Below, in pieces: positions 34,569 through 44,393 of a stretch of 64,000 bases of DNA; within the stretch, counting starts at the first letter, position 1; each line of letters opens with the position of its first letter. The notes below the pieces were generated by a model that saw only the letters and a list, made by a program, of their open reading frames with translations, did not search any database and was not told the DNA's origin. A program made the position numbers and the translations under genes. Origin of the DNA: Lachnospiraceae bacterium NSJ-143 (lineage in GTDB: Bacteria > Bacillota > Clostridia > Lachnospirales > Anaerotignaceae). The stretch lies in contig JALIFM010000002.1 in NCBI GenBank assembly GCA_022867625.1, positions 248,001 to 312,000 on the forward strand. Direction: 5' to 3'.

Positions 34569-37274
34569 ATGCAAAAGAAAATAATTCCTTTTATCTTATC
34601 TACAGCTTTAATTATCTCGGTTTTTTTTGCCCTGTGTTCTATTGGAAATGTACAAGGTAATGCCAGAGTTGTAAATTATACTGGAATAGTACGCGGCGCA
34701 ACTCAAAAACTTGTAAAGAAAGAACTGAATGGTGAAAAGGACGATTTGACAATTAAACGACTGGATGGAATTATAGAGGAACTCCGTACAGGCAAGGGCG
34801 ATAATAATCTGGTGTATCTGAAAGATGAAGCATATCAGAATCAGCTGGACATTGTACAACAGAAGTGGATTGAAATAAAAGATGAAATTGAAAATGTCCG
34901 TCTGGGCGGAAGTCATGAACTGCTGTACCAGCTGAGCGAAGAATATTTTGCGGAAACGGATACAGCAGTGCAATATGCTGAAGATTATACTGAGCGGAGG
35001 GTACAGCATGCAAAATGGGGATTAATGCTGTTAACAGGGCTTTGGCTATTGATTGCTGCTTTTGTAGGTTTTTTTACATCACGTATTTCAAAACGCCAGC
35101 AGGAAATTGAAAAAATTGAGGATGAAAACCGCAAAAAAAGTGAATATCTCTCTATATTGGCAAAACAGCTTCAGGCTCCCATGAATGAAATGTCAGAGCT
35201 GGTATATATTACTGATATAGAGACATATGAGCTTTTGTTTCTAAATGAGGCTGGACAACGTTCTTTTAATGTAGATAATTTCTATGGACAGAAGTGCTAT
35301 AAGGTACTTCAGGGACGAGACAGCCCTTGTCCTTTTTGCAATAACAATATGCTAAAAGAAGGGGAAAACATAAGCTGGGAATTTACCAACCCAATTACAA
35401 TGCGGCATTATCTTTTAAAAGACCGCAAGGTTATCTGGGACAATCACAAAGCAAGAATGGAGATTGCCTTTGATTTGACAGAAAATGAAAACAAGAAAAA
35501 ACAGCTTCAATATATGCTGGACGCAGAACAGATAATTATAGACTGTATCCATATTCTTTACAAAAAGCAGGATGCAAATAAGAATATACAGGAGGCCCTT
35601 ACCATATTAGGTAAATTCCTTCTGGCTGACAGTACATATTGTGTACAGATAAAAGATAAAAAAATGGTGGTCCAACAGGAATGGCATAAAGACCTCAAAA
35701 GCATTCCTAATGATGGATTGCAGAATATATCTGAAGGAGCTGTAAAACGCTGGGCAGAATCATTTAAAAAACAAAAATGTATGATTATTGAGGATATTGA
35801 GAGCCTTAAAGAGAAGGAGCCGGAAGAATACAGTATACTGAAGAAATATAATATACGCTGTGTGCTTGCCTCTTCGCTTGAATATAATGGAGATATAAGA
35901 GGATTTATCGGAGTCAGCAATCCTCCGACAGATAGAATTCAGCATATTGTTTCGCTTCTGCAAACATTAAGCTATTTTATTGAGCTGTCAATTCAGCATG
36001 ACATTTCGCAAAGGCAGCTGGCACAGCTGAGCTATCATGATAAGCTGACATCATTTTATAACAGAAATAAGTATATTGAAGATATCCAGAATATTTCAGC
36101 AAGCGACCAGAAAATAGGCATAATATATTTGGATATAAACGGTTTAAAGGATATAAATGATACTTATGGCCATGCGCGTGGCGATGAGGTTATTACTGCG
36201 GCTGCCATGTATATGAAAAAGGTATTTCCAGAGGCAAACATCTATCGTATAGGAGGCGACGAGTTTGTTGTACTTTGCCTTAATATGAATGAAGACTTAT
36301 TTGTCAGCCATGTAAGGGAATTAAAGCACATAATTTTAGAAGACGATTTGTGCAAAATAGCTCTTGGTTACCGTTGGTCACAGCATTCTGCCAATATATC
36401 GTCTATGATTAAAGAAGCTGATACGGATATGTATGAGGATAAGCGGGTTTATTATCATAACAATCCAAAATCAAAGCGTTACCGTCATAACAGTGATGAA
36501 TTATTGTATCTGGCCGATTATGCTGTTTTGAAGGAGGAGCTGGAGAGAGGCAATTTCCAGATTTATCTTCAGCCCAAAATTTATTCCAAAACAAACCAGC
36601 TTGAAGGGGCTGAGGCGTTAATACGTTATTGTGATAAAAATGGTCAAATCTTTCTTCCAAAAGATTTTCTGCCTTTGCTGGAGGAACATAATCTGGCGTC
36701 TTTTATTGACTATTATGTTTTTGAGCAGGTATGCAGTTTAATACATAAATGGAAGGTTAATGGCACTAACGCATTGTCAATATCCATCAACCTTTCTCAG
36801 CAGAGTATGGTAAAAGCGTCATTAAATAAAGACCTGTTGGAAATATGCACAAGATACGGGGTTTCACCTGCTGATATGGAACTGGAAATAAGCGAGCATA
36901 TGAATGAGCTGTCAGAAAAAGAGCTTATTTCATTAATACATTCTTTAAAAGAGGATAATTTCCGTATTGTTTTAGATGATTTCGGCAAGGCTTTCACCAA
37001 TTTTGCTTTGCTTTCCGCCAGTGAGTTTGATACATTAAAGATTGACCGGAGTATGATTGTAAAGCTTGGTTCAGACAACCGGACAAAAATGATAATAGAT
37101 TCAATAAGCGGGTTATGCAAAAAACTTGACATTGGCATTATTGCTGAGGGAATAGAGACTCAGGAGCAGTTGGACGCGCTAACGTCATGCAATATTTATA
37201 TTGTGCAGGGATTCTTTTATGACAGGCCTATTACTGTAAAAGATTTTGAAGAACGCTATATGAAAAAATACTGA
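34569..37274 (+). CDS. Membrane GGDEF-EAL protein with PAS/GAF-like sensors
   Basis: 901 residues. Two membrane helices (about 7-27 and 147-168) enclose an external helical sensor; then a PAS-like part (about 195-310) with CPFCNN, a GAF-like part (about 315-475), GGDEF (about 490-640) and EAL (about 655-900). The cyclase motif is intact, IGGDEF at 561-566. The phosphodiesterase motif is GAEALIRY with E682, and NLS, EISEH, LDDFG, KIDRS and AEGIE all keep the metal-binding residues, so both activities are possible. It makes or breaks c-di-GMP in response to an external signal and probably works with the hybrid kinase encoded just upstream. ATG 34569 follows GAGGG. Confidence 0.92.
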   Translation: MQKKIIPFILSTALIISVFFALCSIGNVQGNARVVNYTGIVRGATQKLVKKELNGEKDDLTIKRLDGIIEELRTGKGDNNLVYLKDEAYQNQLDIVQQKWIEIKDEIENVRLGGSHELLYQLSEEYFAETDTAVQYAEDYTERRVQHAKWGLMLLTGLWLLIAAFVGFFTSRISKRQQEIEKIEDENRKKSEYLSILAKQLQAPMNEMSELVYITDIETYELLFLNEAGQRSFNVDNFYGQKCYKVLQGRDSPCPFCNNNMLKEGENISWEFTNPITMRHYLLKDRKVIWDNHKARMEIAFDLTENENKKKQLQYMLDAEQIIIDCIHILYKKQDANKNIQEALTILGKFLLADSTYCVQIKDKKMVVQQEWHKDLKSIPNDGLQNISEGAVKRWAESFKKQKCMIIEDIESLKEKEPEEYSILKKYNIRCVLASSLEYNGDIRGFIGVSNPPTDRIQHIVSLLQTLSYFIELSIQHDISQRQLAQLSYHDKLTSFYNRNKYIEDIQNISASDQKIGIIYLDINGLKDINDTYGHARGDEVITAAAMYMKKVFPEANIYRIGGDEFVVLCLNMNEDLFVSHVRELKHIILEDDLCKIALGYRWSQHSANISSMIKEADTDMYEDKRVYYHNNPKSKRYRHNSDELLYLADYAVLKEELERGNFQIYLQPKIYSKTNQLEGAEALIRYCDKNGQIFLPKDFLPLLEEHNLASFIDYYVFEQVCSLIHKWKVNGTNALSISINLSQQSMVKASLNKDLLEICTRYGVSPADMELEISEHMNELSEKELISLIHSLKEDNFRIVLDDFGKAFTNFALLSASEFDTLKIDRSMIVKLGSDNRTKMIIDSISGLCKKLDIGIIAEGIETQEQLDALTSCNIYIVQGFFYDRPITVKDFEERYMKKY

Positions 37275-37474
37275 ACAGATAATAAAATACCCTGCCGGTT
37301 TATTAAAGTATGTACAGTAAATAAAAAATGTAGTATAATTACGGAAACTGTTTGGCCGTGTCTTTATCGGCAATATGACAGTAAAGACTGCTGACTGCAA
37401 TTGACCGAAATATATTAATAAATTAATGCCTGAATTTAGTTCTATTGAATATTTGTTTTCTATAAGGAGGAAAC

Positions 37475-38440
37475 ATGTTAACAAAAGTAGCGGATAATAT
37501 ATATAAAAAAGCAGTGCCATTGCCAAACAATCCACTTAGGGAAATAAATGCCTATATTATAACGGGTGAGAAAAACCTTTTGATAGATACAGGCTTTAAC
37601 AGACCGGAGTGTGAGGAAGCGCTGAAAAGTGCTTTTACAGAGCTTGGAATAGATTCAGCTGATTTATTTATTACACATCTGCACTCAGACCATTGTGGGC
37701 TTGTGGCAAAATTCGCTGCTGATACAAGCACTGTGTTTTCGGGTGAAACAGATGGTGAACTGATAAACTTTGAGGCTGGAAATCTTTACTGGAGAATGCT
37801 GGATGATTTGTTTATAAAGTATGGATTCCCAAAAGCAGACTTTGGCAGAAATACGGACATACACCCCGGCAGAAAATATTGCCACAAAGAAAGGGTTGAT
37901 TTTACATATGTGGCAGAAGGCGACATACTGAAATACGGCGGATATAATCTTGAAGTTATTGCGACACCGGGGCACACGCCAGGACACATGTGCCTATATG
38001 ATGCAGATAAGAAAATAATGTTTTGCGGAGACCATATACTTGGTACAATAACACCAAATATCTGTATAGAATTAAGTGCAGAAAATCCTTTAAACGACTA
38101 TATTAACAGCCTTTCTAAAGTTGAAAAATTAAATGTTGAATTATTATTGTCGGCACATGGAACACCGATTGAGGATATGTATGTGCGAATAAGAGAATTA
38201 CTAAAGCATCATGAAGACAGGCTGGCTGAAGTATTGGATATATTGGCTGATGAGTGGAAAACTGCATATATGGTTGCAAGCGATATGACTTGGGAAATTG
38301 ACTGTAAGGACTGGAATGATTTTCCAGCTCCGCAAAAATGGTTTGCAACTGGTGAAGCTATTGCTCATTTACAGTACTTATATTTTTCAGGCAAAATTCG
38401 TCGTGAAGAAAAAAATGGGATATACTATTACAAAAAATAA
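37475..38440 (+). CDS. Metallo-beta-lactamase-fold hydrolase
   Basis: 321 residues. The metal site HLHSDHCG (H68, H70, D72, H73) and later histidines in ATPGHTPGH, FCGDHIL and SAHGTP complete a two-metal centre. The C-terminal extension after residue 215 with a winged-helix-like part (KNGIYYYKK at the end) is typical of the LACTB2-like/COG0491 group, which cleaves thioesters or other esters. Substrate unknown. ATG 37475 follows AAGGAGG. The phosphoesterase gene starts 18 bp downstream, so the two share a transcript. Confidence 0.88.
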   Translation: MLTKVADNIYKKAVPLPNNPLREINAYIITGEKNLLIDTGFNRPECEEALKSAFTELGIDSADLFITHLHSDHCGLVAKFAADTSTVFSGETDGELINFEAGNLYWRMLDDLFIKYGFPKADFGRNTDIHPGRKYCHKERVDFTYVAEGDILKYGGYNLEVIATPGHTPGHMCLYDADKKIMFCGDHILGTITPNICIELSAENPLNDYINSLSKVEKLNVELLLSAHGTPIEDMYVRIRELLKHHEDRLAEVLDILADEWKTAYMVASDMTWEIDCKDWNDFPAPQKWFATGEAIAHLQYLYFSGKIRREEKNGIYYYKK

Positions 38441-38458
38441 ACTTGTTAGGTGGATAGC

Positions 38459-39175
38459 ATGGCAGGCAGAGTTTTTATAACAGGAGACAAGCACGGAACA
38501 TTTATACCATTGTTTGGATTAGTGAAAAAATTTGAATTAAGGGATACAGATATTTTAATTATTGCCGGAGACGCGGGTTATGTCTGGGAAGAAAATTATA
38601 ACTATACTATAGACAGCTTGCAACAGATTTTTCCAGGCACAATTGCTTTTATTGATGGAAACCATGAGAATCATACATTATTGAATGATTTAAAAATTAG
38701 TCAGTGGAATAGCGGAAAAGTACATCAGGTAGGTGAGAGAGTGTATCACCTGATGAGAGGGGAAGTATATTCTATATATGGAAATAACTTTTTTGCTTTT
38801 GGCGGGGCACGTTCTGTTGATAAGGACAGACGCGAAGAAGGAATAAGCTGGTGGAAGGAAGAAGAGCCTACGCCTGACGAAATTGAATACGGAAAGAATC
38901 AGCTTATAAAGTACTCAAAAGAGATTGATTATATTATTACACATGAGACACCTTTATTTGCCAGAGGTTATATATCAAGAATGAAAGAAATTGATGAGGG
39001 ATATAATTTGCCGGCATTGCTTGATAGCTGGTATAAAACGGTAATTAACGCGCCAAGGCTGAAAAAATGGTATTTTGGACATATGCATGTGGATAAGCTG
39101 ATAACACCAAAGCTGCGTGGGGTATATAATGATTTTCTGTTGGCTGGCGATGAAAAACCTATACCTTGGGCATGA
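38459..39175 (+). CDS. Metallophosphoesterase
   Basis: 238 residues. Calcineurin-like motifs in order: FITGDKHGTF (D and H ligands), IIAGDAGYVWEE, FIDGNHENH (the GNHE box), ITHETP and FGHMHVD. A complete two-metal site is present, and the protein is cytosolic. Members hydrolyse phosphomonoesters, diesters or nucleotides; the substrate is not evident. The start is ATG 38459 with a TTAGGTGG ribosome site before it; an in-frame GTG at 38450 sits inside that site. It is the second gene of a two-gene unit with the MBL-fold hydrolase. Confidence 0.88.
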   Translation: MAGRVFITGDKHGTFIPLFGLVKKFELRDTDILIIAGDAGYVWEENYNYTIDSLQQIFPGTIAFIDGNHENHTLLNDLKISQWNSGKVHQVGERVYHLMRGEVYSIYGNNFFAFGGARSVDKDRREEGISWWKEEEPTPDEIEYGKNQLIKYSKEIDYIITHETPLFARGYISRMKEIDEGYNLPALLDSWYKTVINAPRLKKWYFGHMHVDKLITPKLRGVYNDFLLAGDEKPIPWA

Positions 39176-39324
39176 ATTAAACCTGTTTGCGGGTAAGAAA
39201 TAGAGAGAAACAGTTATAAAAATGTGTTTACCAATGCACAGGAGAACTGGGCTGAGCAGGCTACTATGAGTGGCGGCTGAAATTGACTGGCTTAGAAATA
39301 AAACTGAATAATTTAATTAGATGA

Positions 39325-39356
39325 AAAAAGGCTATTGTATTTTGTTAGCCTTTTTT
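39325..39356 (+). terminator. Terminator of the MBL-phosphoesterase unit
   Basis: AAAAAAGGCTA and TAGCCTTTTTT pair around a 10-base loop, ending in six T. Confidence 0.75.
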
Positions 39357-39466
39357 GTTTTGCACTTGTAACCAATCTATTGCCTTCTTAATGTATGGCC
39401 GCTCACAAAAAACAATATGAAAACAGGAATACAATAATAAAAATTTGCTTATCAAAAAAATTTACA

Positions 39467-39496
39467 GAATAGCCGTTATAGCAGTAACGGCCATTC
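39467..39496 (-). terminator. Terminator of the GntR gene
   Basis: GAATAGCCGTTA and TAACGGCCATTC pair with one mismatch around a 6-base loop; on the minus strand a run of T follows shortly after. Confidence 0.65.
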
Positions 39497-39527
39497 CTAT
39501 ATAACATGCTTTTATATACAAAACCAA

Positions 39528-40214
39528 TTAACTTTGTCTGGTAAAAAATTCTGGATTATTTTTTATCAATATATCAGCGTATCTTTTAAGGTTATAGTCA
39601 TGGTGGCTTTCTAAAACTGATTTAAGACTTTCAATATTTCCTGACTCAATACTTTCAGATATTTTTTTGTGCTCTGAAAGCATAAGGTTGAATTCCTCAC
39701 GGACGGTTTTCCAGCCAAGCACTCTAAAGCGTGTACAGTGAATCAGCTTGCCTTCAATTATGTTCCAGACCTCAATATGACCAGCAAGCTTGAAAAGCTC
39801 ACGATGAAATAAATAGTCGTTTTTTACAAATTCAACAAAATCATTGTTTTTAGCCGAAAGTTCCTGTATAAGTAAAAATTTTTCAACATACTGCATGACA
39901 GGAGTTTTCATTTCAGCAAGCTCAGTAAATATTTTTGTTTCCAATGTAAGCCTTAGATAAATTATCTCTCTAATTAGCTTTAAGTCAATCAAAGCCACGT
40001 ATGTGCCTTTTTGAGGGTATATATTTACAAGGCCTTCCATTTCAAGAAGCATCATGGCCTCTCTCCTTGGGGTTCTGCTTGCTCCAATATCGCCTTCAAA
40101 AGAATTTTCATTTATAATTTCACCTGGAGCCAGCTCAAGGTATTGTATTTTGTCAATAATATTATTAAGGACCTTTTCCTTTACCGAATTGCCCTTGGGA
40201 GGAAAGCCTATCAT
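39528..40214 (-). CDS. GntR-family regulator (FCD/FadR type)
   Basis: 228 residues. The N-terminal winged helix (about 10-75) has IGASRTPRREAMMLLEMEGLV, the GntR recognition region. The C-terminal all-helical FCD ligand domain (about 85-215) carries the metal-site residues in YLFHRELFKLA and MLSEHKKISESIESG, later HHDYN. FCD regulators often repress and are released by an organic acid. The gene is divergent from the M20 hydrolase-YkvI operon; a perfect palindrome overlaps the -10 region of that operon's promoter, so it probably represses it. Confidence 0.88.
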   Translation of the reverse strand: MIGFPPKGNSVKEKVLNNIIDKIQYLELAPGEIINENSFEGDIGASRTPRREAMMLLEMEGLVNIYPQKGTYVALIDLKLIREIIYLRLTLETKIFTELAEMKTPVMQYVEKFLLIQELSAKNNDFVEFVKNDYLFHRELFKLAGHIEVWNIIEGKLIHCTRFRVLGWKTVREEFNLMLSEHKKISESIESGNIESLKSVLESHHDYNLKRYADILIKNNPEFFTRQS

Positions 40215-40530
40215 TTAAATCATCCTTTCATAGTGCTATTAAATTATAATATTATCACAAATTTTTGATTTTGTGTCAATTTTTTATAATTATCATCGAT
40301 GAAAATTTTTTGATTTTATCATTAACTATTACATTAGCACATAAAATTAATAAATAAAGTAATTTAATTGTTGACATCACACAAAAGAAATGCTAACATG
40401 TAAGCATGTTAGAGTGCAAGTGAAGGCGTTTCATTTATAATTTCGCATAGAATTTTTTATGAACCAACTAACATGCTAGTATGTATATTGGCTTTGCCAA
40501 ATTAAATATAAATGATATGGGGGTAAGTAA
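40215..40530. promoter_or_regulatory. Divergent control region GntR / M20 operon
   Basis: TTGACA (40371-40376), 17-bp spacer, TAACAT (40394-40399) drives the operon. A perfect palindrome CTAACATG-TAAG-CATGTTAG (40393-40412) covers the -10 box. A second site, CTAACATG-CTAG-TATGTATA (40468-40487), keeps one exact half-site, with its centre 75 bp downstream, about seven helical turns. This is the arrangement of a looping or double-operator repressor. Confidence 0.75.
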
Positions 40531-41955
40531 ATGAATATTGAAGATATCAAGAAATTTGCTGAAAGATGGCTTGATGACAACTCACAGGAGTTTAATAAGC
40601 TGGCGGATTTTATCTGGGATAACCCGGAATTGGGTTTGGAAGAATTTGGTGCTTTTTCTGAGGTAACTGAATTGCTCAGAAAATATGATTTTGACATTGA
40701 AAGCGGAATAGGCTCAATGCCCACAGCGTTTATAGCCACATATGGCACTGAAGGGCCTGTTATTGGTATAAATGTTGAATATGACTGCCTTCCGGGGCTT
40801 TCTCAGCAAAGCAGCAAGCCTTATCCATGCCCTGTTATTGAAGGAGCTCCAGGTCAGGGTTGCGGACATAATATATTGTGTTCCTCCGCAGTAAAAAGCG
40901 GTGTTGCCATAAGGCAGGTAATTGAAGAATTTGGACTTAAGGCCACAATCAAACTTTTTGGCTCTCCTTATGAGGAAGCCAGCGTAGGCAAGGCTATTGT
41001 TGGCAGAACAGGAGCATATAAAAACGTAGACTGTTTTTTGGATTGGCACCCATGGCACTATAACAAAGCAGACTATGATAAATGCAACAGTGTGTTTGTA
41101 ACTAAATTTACTTTCAGGGGAAAGCTTTCACATGGCGCGTATCCATGGCTTGGAAGAAGCGCATTTGATGGGGCTATGCTTTTTGGCCATGCAATAGAGA
41201 TGCTTAGGGAACACATAGTGCCGGCAGGGCCGGATGCAGCGCATACCATTAATTATACATTTACTGATGTAGGTGCGGAGTTTGCAAATATTGTGCCTGA
41301 TAAAACCGTTGTTCAGCTTTATGGCAGATTCAGCACTCTGGATATATCAAAGGACGCCTTTGACAGAATAATGGACGCCGCCGAGGGCTGCGCAAAAGCG
41401 ACAGGCACAACTGTTGAACGTGAGATAATAACATACACACATAATAAAATACCAAATAAAGTATTGGCAGAAGTAGTACATAAAAATCTGGAGCACTATG
41501 GCGCCCCTGACTTTACCGCGGCTGAGCACGATTTTGTAAGGGATATGCAAAAGTATTCCGGTCTTAAAGAGAGCGGATTAAGGACTGATATAGACGAGTT
41601 TGGGCCAAGTGAGACAATAATTTGTGATACGTCAGAATTTTCATGGAACGCACCGTATGCTACACTTTGGCTTGCTATGGGTCCTACAAGCGGGTGGCAT
41701 AACTGGATGGTAACAGCATGCGCCGGTAATTCTATAGGAAAAAAGACGTTGAGCAGGGCAAGCCAGATTATAGTTTCTTCCGCTATAGATTTGATAATGA
41801 ATCCGCAAATTATCAGCGAAGCAAAGGTGGAGTGGAAGAAACGTATGGGAGACAATACTTATAAATGCCTCCTTTCTGATGAGCACAGAGCGCCTTTGGG
41901 CATGAATTCGGCTGTAATGGACAAATATTTTCCAAACAGGAAAAGGCAGGTTTAA
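40531..41955 (+). CDS. M20-family amidohydrolase, AbgB-like
   Basis: 474 residues, larger than simple M20D enzymes and in the range of AbgB (p-aminobenzoyl-glutamate hydrolase subunit B). Metal-binding parts: GINVEYDCLPGLSQ, GQGCGHNILCSSAV, LFGSPYEEASVGKAI and LDWHPWHYNKA, with the dimerisation lid domain at about 185-305. It hydrolyses an amide bond of an N-acyl amino acid or a related compound in the cytoplasm; the substrate is not determined. ATG 40531 follows ATGGGGGTAAG. The transporter gene follows in the same operon, and the divergent GntR protein probably regulates it. Confidence 0.85.
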   Translation: MNIEDIKKFAERWLDDNSQEFNKLADFIWDNPELGLEEFGAFSEVTELLRKYDFDIESGIGSMPTAFIATYGTEGPVIGINVEYDCLPGLSQQSSKPYPCPVIEGAPGQGCGHNILCSSAVKSGVAIRQVIEEFGLKATIKLFGSPYEEASVGKAIVGRTGAYKNVDCFLDWHPWHYNKADYDKCNSVFVTKFTFRGKLSHGAYPWLGRSAFDGAMLFGHAIEMLREHIVPAGPDAAHTINYTFTDVGAEFANIVPDKTVVQLYGRFSTLDISKDAFDRIMDAAEGCAKATGTTVEREIITYTHNKIPNKVLAEVVHKNLEHYGAPDFTAAEHDFVRDMQKYSGLKESGLRTDIDEFGPSETIICDTSEFSWNAPYATLWLAMGPTSGWHNWMVTACAGNSIGKKTLSRASQIIVSSAIDLIMNPQIISEAKVEWKKRMGDNTYKCLLSDEHRAPLGMNSAVMDKYFPNRKRQV

Positions 41956-42005
41956 AACAAGAGCTTTATTATTATCTTTTTATTTATTATTTGGAGGGGA
42001 TATTT

Positions 42006-43205
42006 ATGTCAGGAGAGGCAAAAAGAAAAATCAGGCTGTCAGGCGGCTTGGGGTTGGCTGCGTTAATGTTTTCTACTTACATTGGACCCGGGTATGCTTC
42101 GGGCACACAAACGGTATCGTTTTATTTGACTAAAGGGTGGATAGGGGTATTTCTGGCTCCAATTGTATTGGGAATTTTGTCTTTTGTATGGAGCTTTATA
42201 GTTTTTGAATTTAACAGAGTATACAGGCCAAAAAATTACCGTGAGCAGTCAGATATGATTTATAAAAACCCTGTGTTAAAATACTGCCTTGGAGTTTTTA
42301 AGGAAATTATAGCCTTTTTTCAGGTTTTTGTGGTTGTCTCCGCCATGATTTCGGGAGCAGCGACATTGCTTAACAGTATGGCCGGGGTGCCTATGGTCAT
42401 AGGCACTGTAATATTTGCTCTGGCACTTGTTGCGTTGACATTGAAAGGCACTAAGCTTGTAACAAAGGTAAGCGGTGTGCTTACAATTATAATACTTGCC
42501 ATAGTAATATACATAGCTGTAATAGGGATTGGCCCAACATGGGATGGAATGAAAGGATTCCTTGCGGAGCATTCTCAGCCTGAAGATTTTGGATTTACTA
42601 AGGTTTACGCGTGGTTTGTAATACTCGGCAGCATATTTAATTTCCTTGCCGGTGCGAATGCCGCTGTACCTGCATGCCTTGAAACAATACATTCCAGAGC
42701 AGATGTAATAATAGCGGCCACAGGAAACGCTGTATTTTGTACAGGTGCTACAATAATATGCACCATGATGTTTGCAGCCGGCATGCCGGAAATAGCCGGA
42801 GAACCTCTCCCTATGATATATACTCTGCAAAAACTGGTTGGGGCAGGAGCGTGGGTACAATATCTGTATTTTGTAATTGCCCTTGCGGCTATGCTAAGCA
42901 CAGGTGTTTCACTTGTATATGGAATGGTAGAGCGCTGGACTCCTGTTGTTGGCAAAGCTATGGCAAATGGAAGTGAAACTGCTGTACGTTTTGTAATTGC
43001 TTTTGCTTTAGTTGTGGCATGTGTACTTATGAGCAGAATAGGTATTTTGGTTCTGGTCAATAAGGTATATCCAATACTGTTTAATATTGGAACTCCTGTT
43101 ATATTCTATCTTCTGTTTATTACTATACCATACCGTGTGTATAAGGATAAAAAAGACGGAGTCTATCCGGCTGAACAGGCTGGCTCATTATGTGAAAAAG
43201 ATTAA
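42006..43205 (+). CDS. YkvI-family membrane transporter
   Basis: 399 residues with about ten membrane helices; LGLAALMFSTYIGPGYASGTQTVSFY in the first helix is the unwound substrate-site helix typical of the APC/LeuT-fold YkvI (COG3949) group. Members are uncharacterised carriers, probably of small organic molecules. ATG 42006 is 5 bases after GGAGGGGA (41993-42000); the in-frame TTG at 41991 overlaps that site. It ends the M20 operon and probably imports the hydrolase's substrate. Confidence 0.8.
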   Translation: MSGEAKRKIRLSGGLGLAALMFSTYIGPGYASGTQTVSFYLTKGWIGVFLAPIVLGILSFVWSFIVFEFNRVYRPKNYREQSDMIYKNPVLKYCLGVFKEIIAFFQVFVVVSAMISGAATLLNSMAGVPMVIGTVIFALALVALTLKGTKLVTKVSGVLTIIILAIVIYIAVIGIGPTWDGMKGFLAEHSQPEDFGFTKVYAWFVILGSIFNFLAGANAAVPACLETIHSRADVIIAATGNAVFCTGATIICTMMFAAGMPEIAGEPLPMIYTLQKLVGAGAWVQYLYFVIALAAMLSTGVSLVYGMVERWTPVVGKAMANGSETAVRFVIAFALVVACVLMSRIGILVLVNKVYPILFNIGTPVIFYLLFITIPYRVYKDKKDGVYPAEQAGSLCEKD

Positions 43206-43217
43206 TTTGATTTTTGA

Positions 43218-43243
43218 AAAAAGCCCTTATATAAGGGCTTTTT
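43218..43243. terminator. Terminator of the M20-YkvI operon
   Basis: AAAAAGCCCTT and AAGGGCTTTTT are exact inverses with an ATAT loop, 13 bp after the stop. Confidence 0.85.
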
Positions 43244-43415
43244 GTTATTGTTGATTAAAAATTCAAGTTAAAGTTAAAACTGAGTTGAATTTTTAATGCT
43301 GAGAAAGTACAATAGAAGGCATGGGAACAGTAATCTCATCATAATAAAGGGCAAATGACATAAAATCATTACTGGAGGATAAATGCGGCGATGAAAAGAG
43401 GAGACATCAGGAGAA

Positions 43416-44330
43416 ATGGATGAGATAGACAAGTACAGGGAACGACTGCATATAGCATTAAATGCCGCCAGGATTTGCATTTTTGAGGTGGATTTAGTGC
43501 GTCAGCTATATACGTTTTTTGAAAATGCGGAGGTAATATTTGGTGTATCCGGTGATACTATTTTAAGAGACGTTAGGCCATACAGTTCGCTGGAGCCAAA
43601 TGAGTACAGGCTGGCTGTAAGTCAATACTTTTCACACCCTGATGATGAGGAGGTTATTAACGATGCCTTCAAGTGTATTCTTAGAGGCGAGACTGTAACT
43701 TATGAGGCACGCATGAGGGCGGCAGGTTCCGGGTTTGTGTGGTGCAGTATCTGTGTTACTCCTATTTTAGAAGGCGGCAGGCCGGTAAGGATGATTGGTG
43801 TAATAACTGACATTACTGATATTAAAGAAAAGACAGATACTCTTAAGCATGCTGTAAGCCTTGACAGCTTTACCGGTTTGTATAATAAAGAGCATGCTAT
43901 TGACAGTATAAATAATATTTTGTGCAAAGACAGGCAGTTAAAACATGTTCTGGCTGTAATTGATATAGATAATTTTAAGAATTTCAATGATACATACGGC
44001 CATGATGAGGGAGACAAAATAATTAAAGGAATTTCAGAGAATATTAAAAATATGTTTGGAAAAACAGACATTGTGGGAAGGTTCGGCGGCGATGAGTTTA
44101 TAGTATTTATCCGCGATTTTAACAACTATGAATGGCTGTGTGACAAGCTCAGCAGCCTTTTGAGTTTTAGGGTTGGAAAGTTTTCATGTACTAACAGTAT
44201 AGGCGTATCTTTTTTTCCGCAAGATGCAGAAGATTTCAGCGATTTGTTTAAAAAGGCGGACATGGCTTTGTACCACGCCAAAATAAAAAAAGAAAGATTT
44301 GTATTTTTTTCTGACATTGAAAGACTGTAA
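43416..44330 (+). CDS. PAS-GGDEF diguanylate cyclase
   Basis: 304 residues, soluble. A PAS domain (about 12-135; FVWCSICVTPILEGGRPVRMIGVITDIT is its end) is joined by a short helix to a GGDEF domain (about 145-300). The catalytic motif RFGGDEF is intact (GGDEF at 224-228), with DIDNFKNFNDTYGHDEGD as the substrate and metal region. No RxxD inhibitory site is evident before GGDEF. It makes c-di-GMP from GTP in response to whatever the PAS domain senses. It stands alone between two terminators, with the ribosome site AGGAGA. Confidence 0.9.
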   Translation: MDEIDKYRERLHIALNAARICIFEVDLVRQLYTFFENAEVIFGVSGDTILRDVRPYSSLEPNEYRLAVSQYFSHPDDEEVINDAFKCILRGETVTYEARMRAAGSGFVWCSICVTPILEGGRPVRMIGVITDITDIKEKTDTLKHAVSLDSFTGLYNKEHAIDSINNILCKDRQLKHVLAVIDIDNFKNFNDTYGHDEGDKIIKGISENIKNMFGKTDIVGRFGGDEFIVFIRDFNNYEWLCDKLSSLLSFRVGKFSCTNSIGVSFFPQDAEDFSDLFKKADMALYHAKIKKERFVFFSDIERL

Positions 44331-44360
44331 AGTGGAATAGCGTTTGTATAAAATATCAGA

Positions 44361-44393
44361 AAAGTGCTCTCGATTAAATTGAGGGCTTTTTTT
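44361..44393 (+). terminator. Terminator of the diguanylate cyclase gene
   Basis: GCTCTC (44366-44371) and GAGGGC (44381-44386) pair around a 9-base loop with A-rich and T-rich flanks. Confidence 0.65.

Larger units (their letters stand above)
39176..39527. other. Intergenic region between convergent genes
   Basis: It contains one terminator for each direction (39325-39356 plus strand, 39467-39496 minus strand). Nothing else was recognised. Confidence 0.55.

Noticed and set aside
42276-42860. Minus-strand 194-codon frame under the YkvI gene
   Set aside because: Tyr/Lys/His-rich antisense of membrane helices, without a ribosome site; a shadow.
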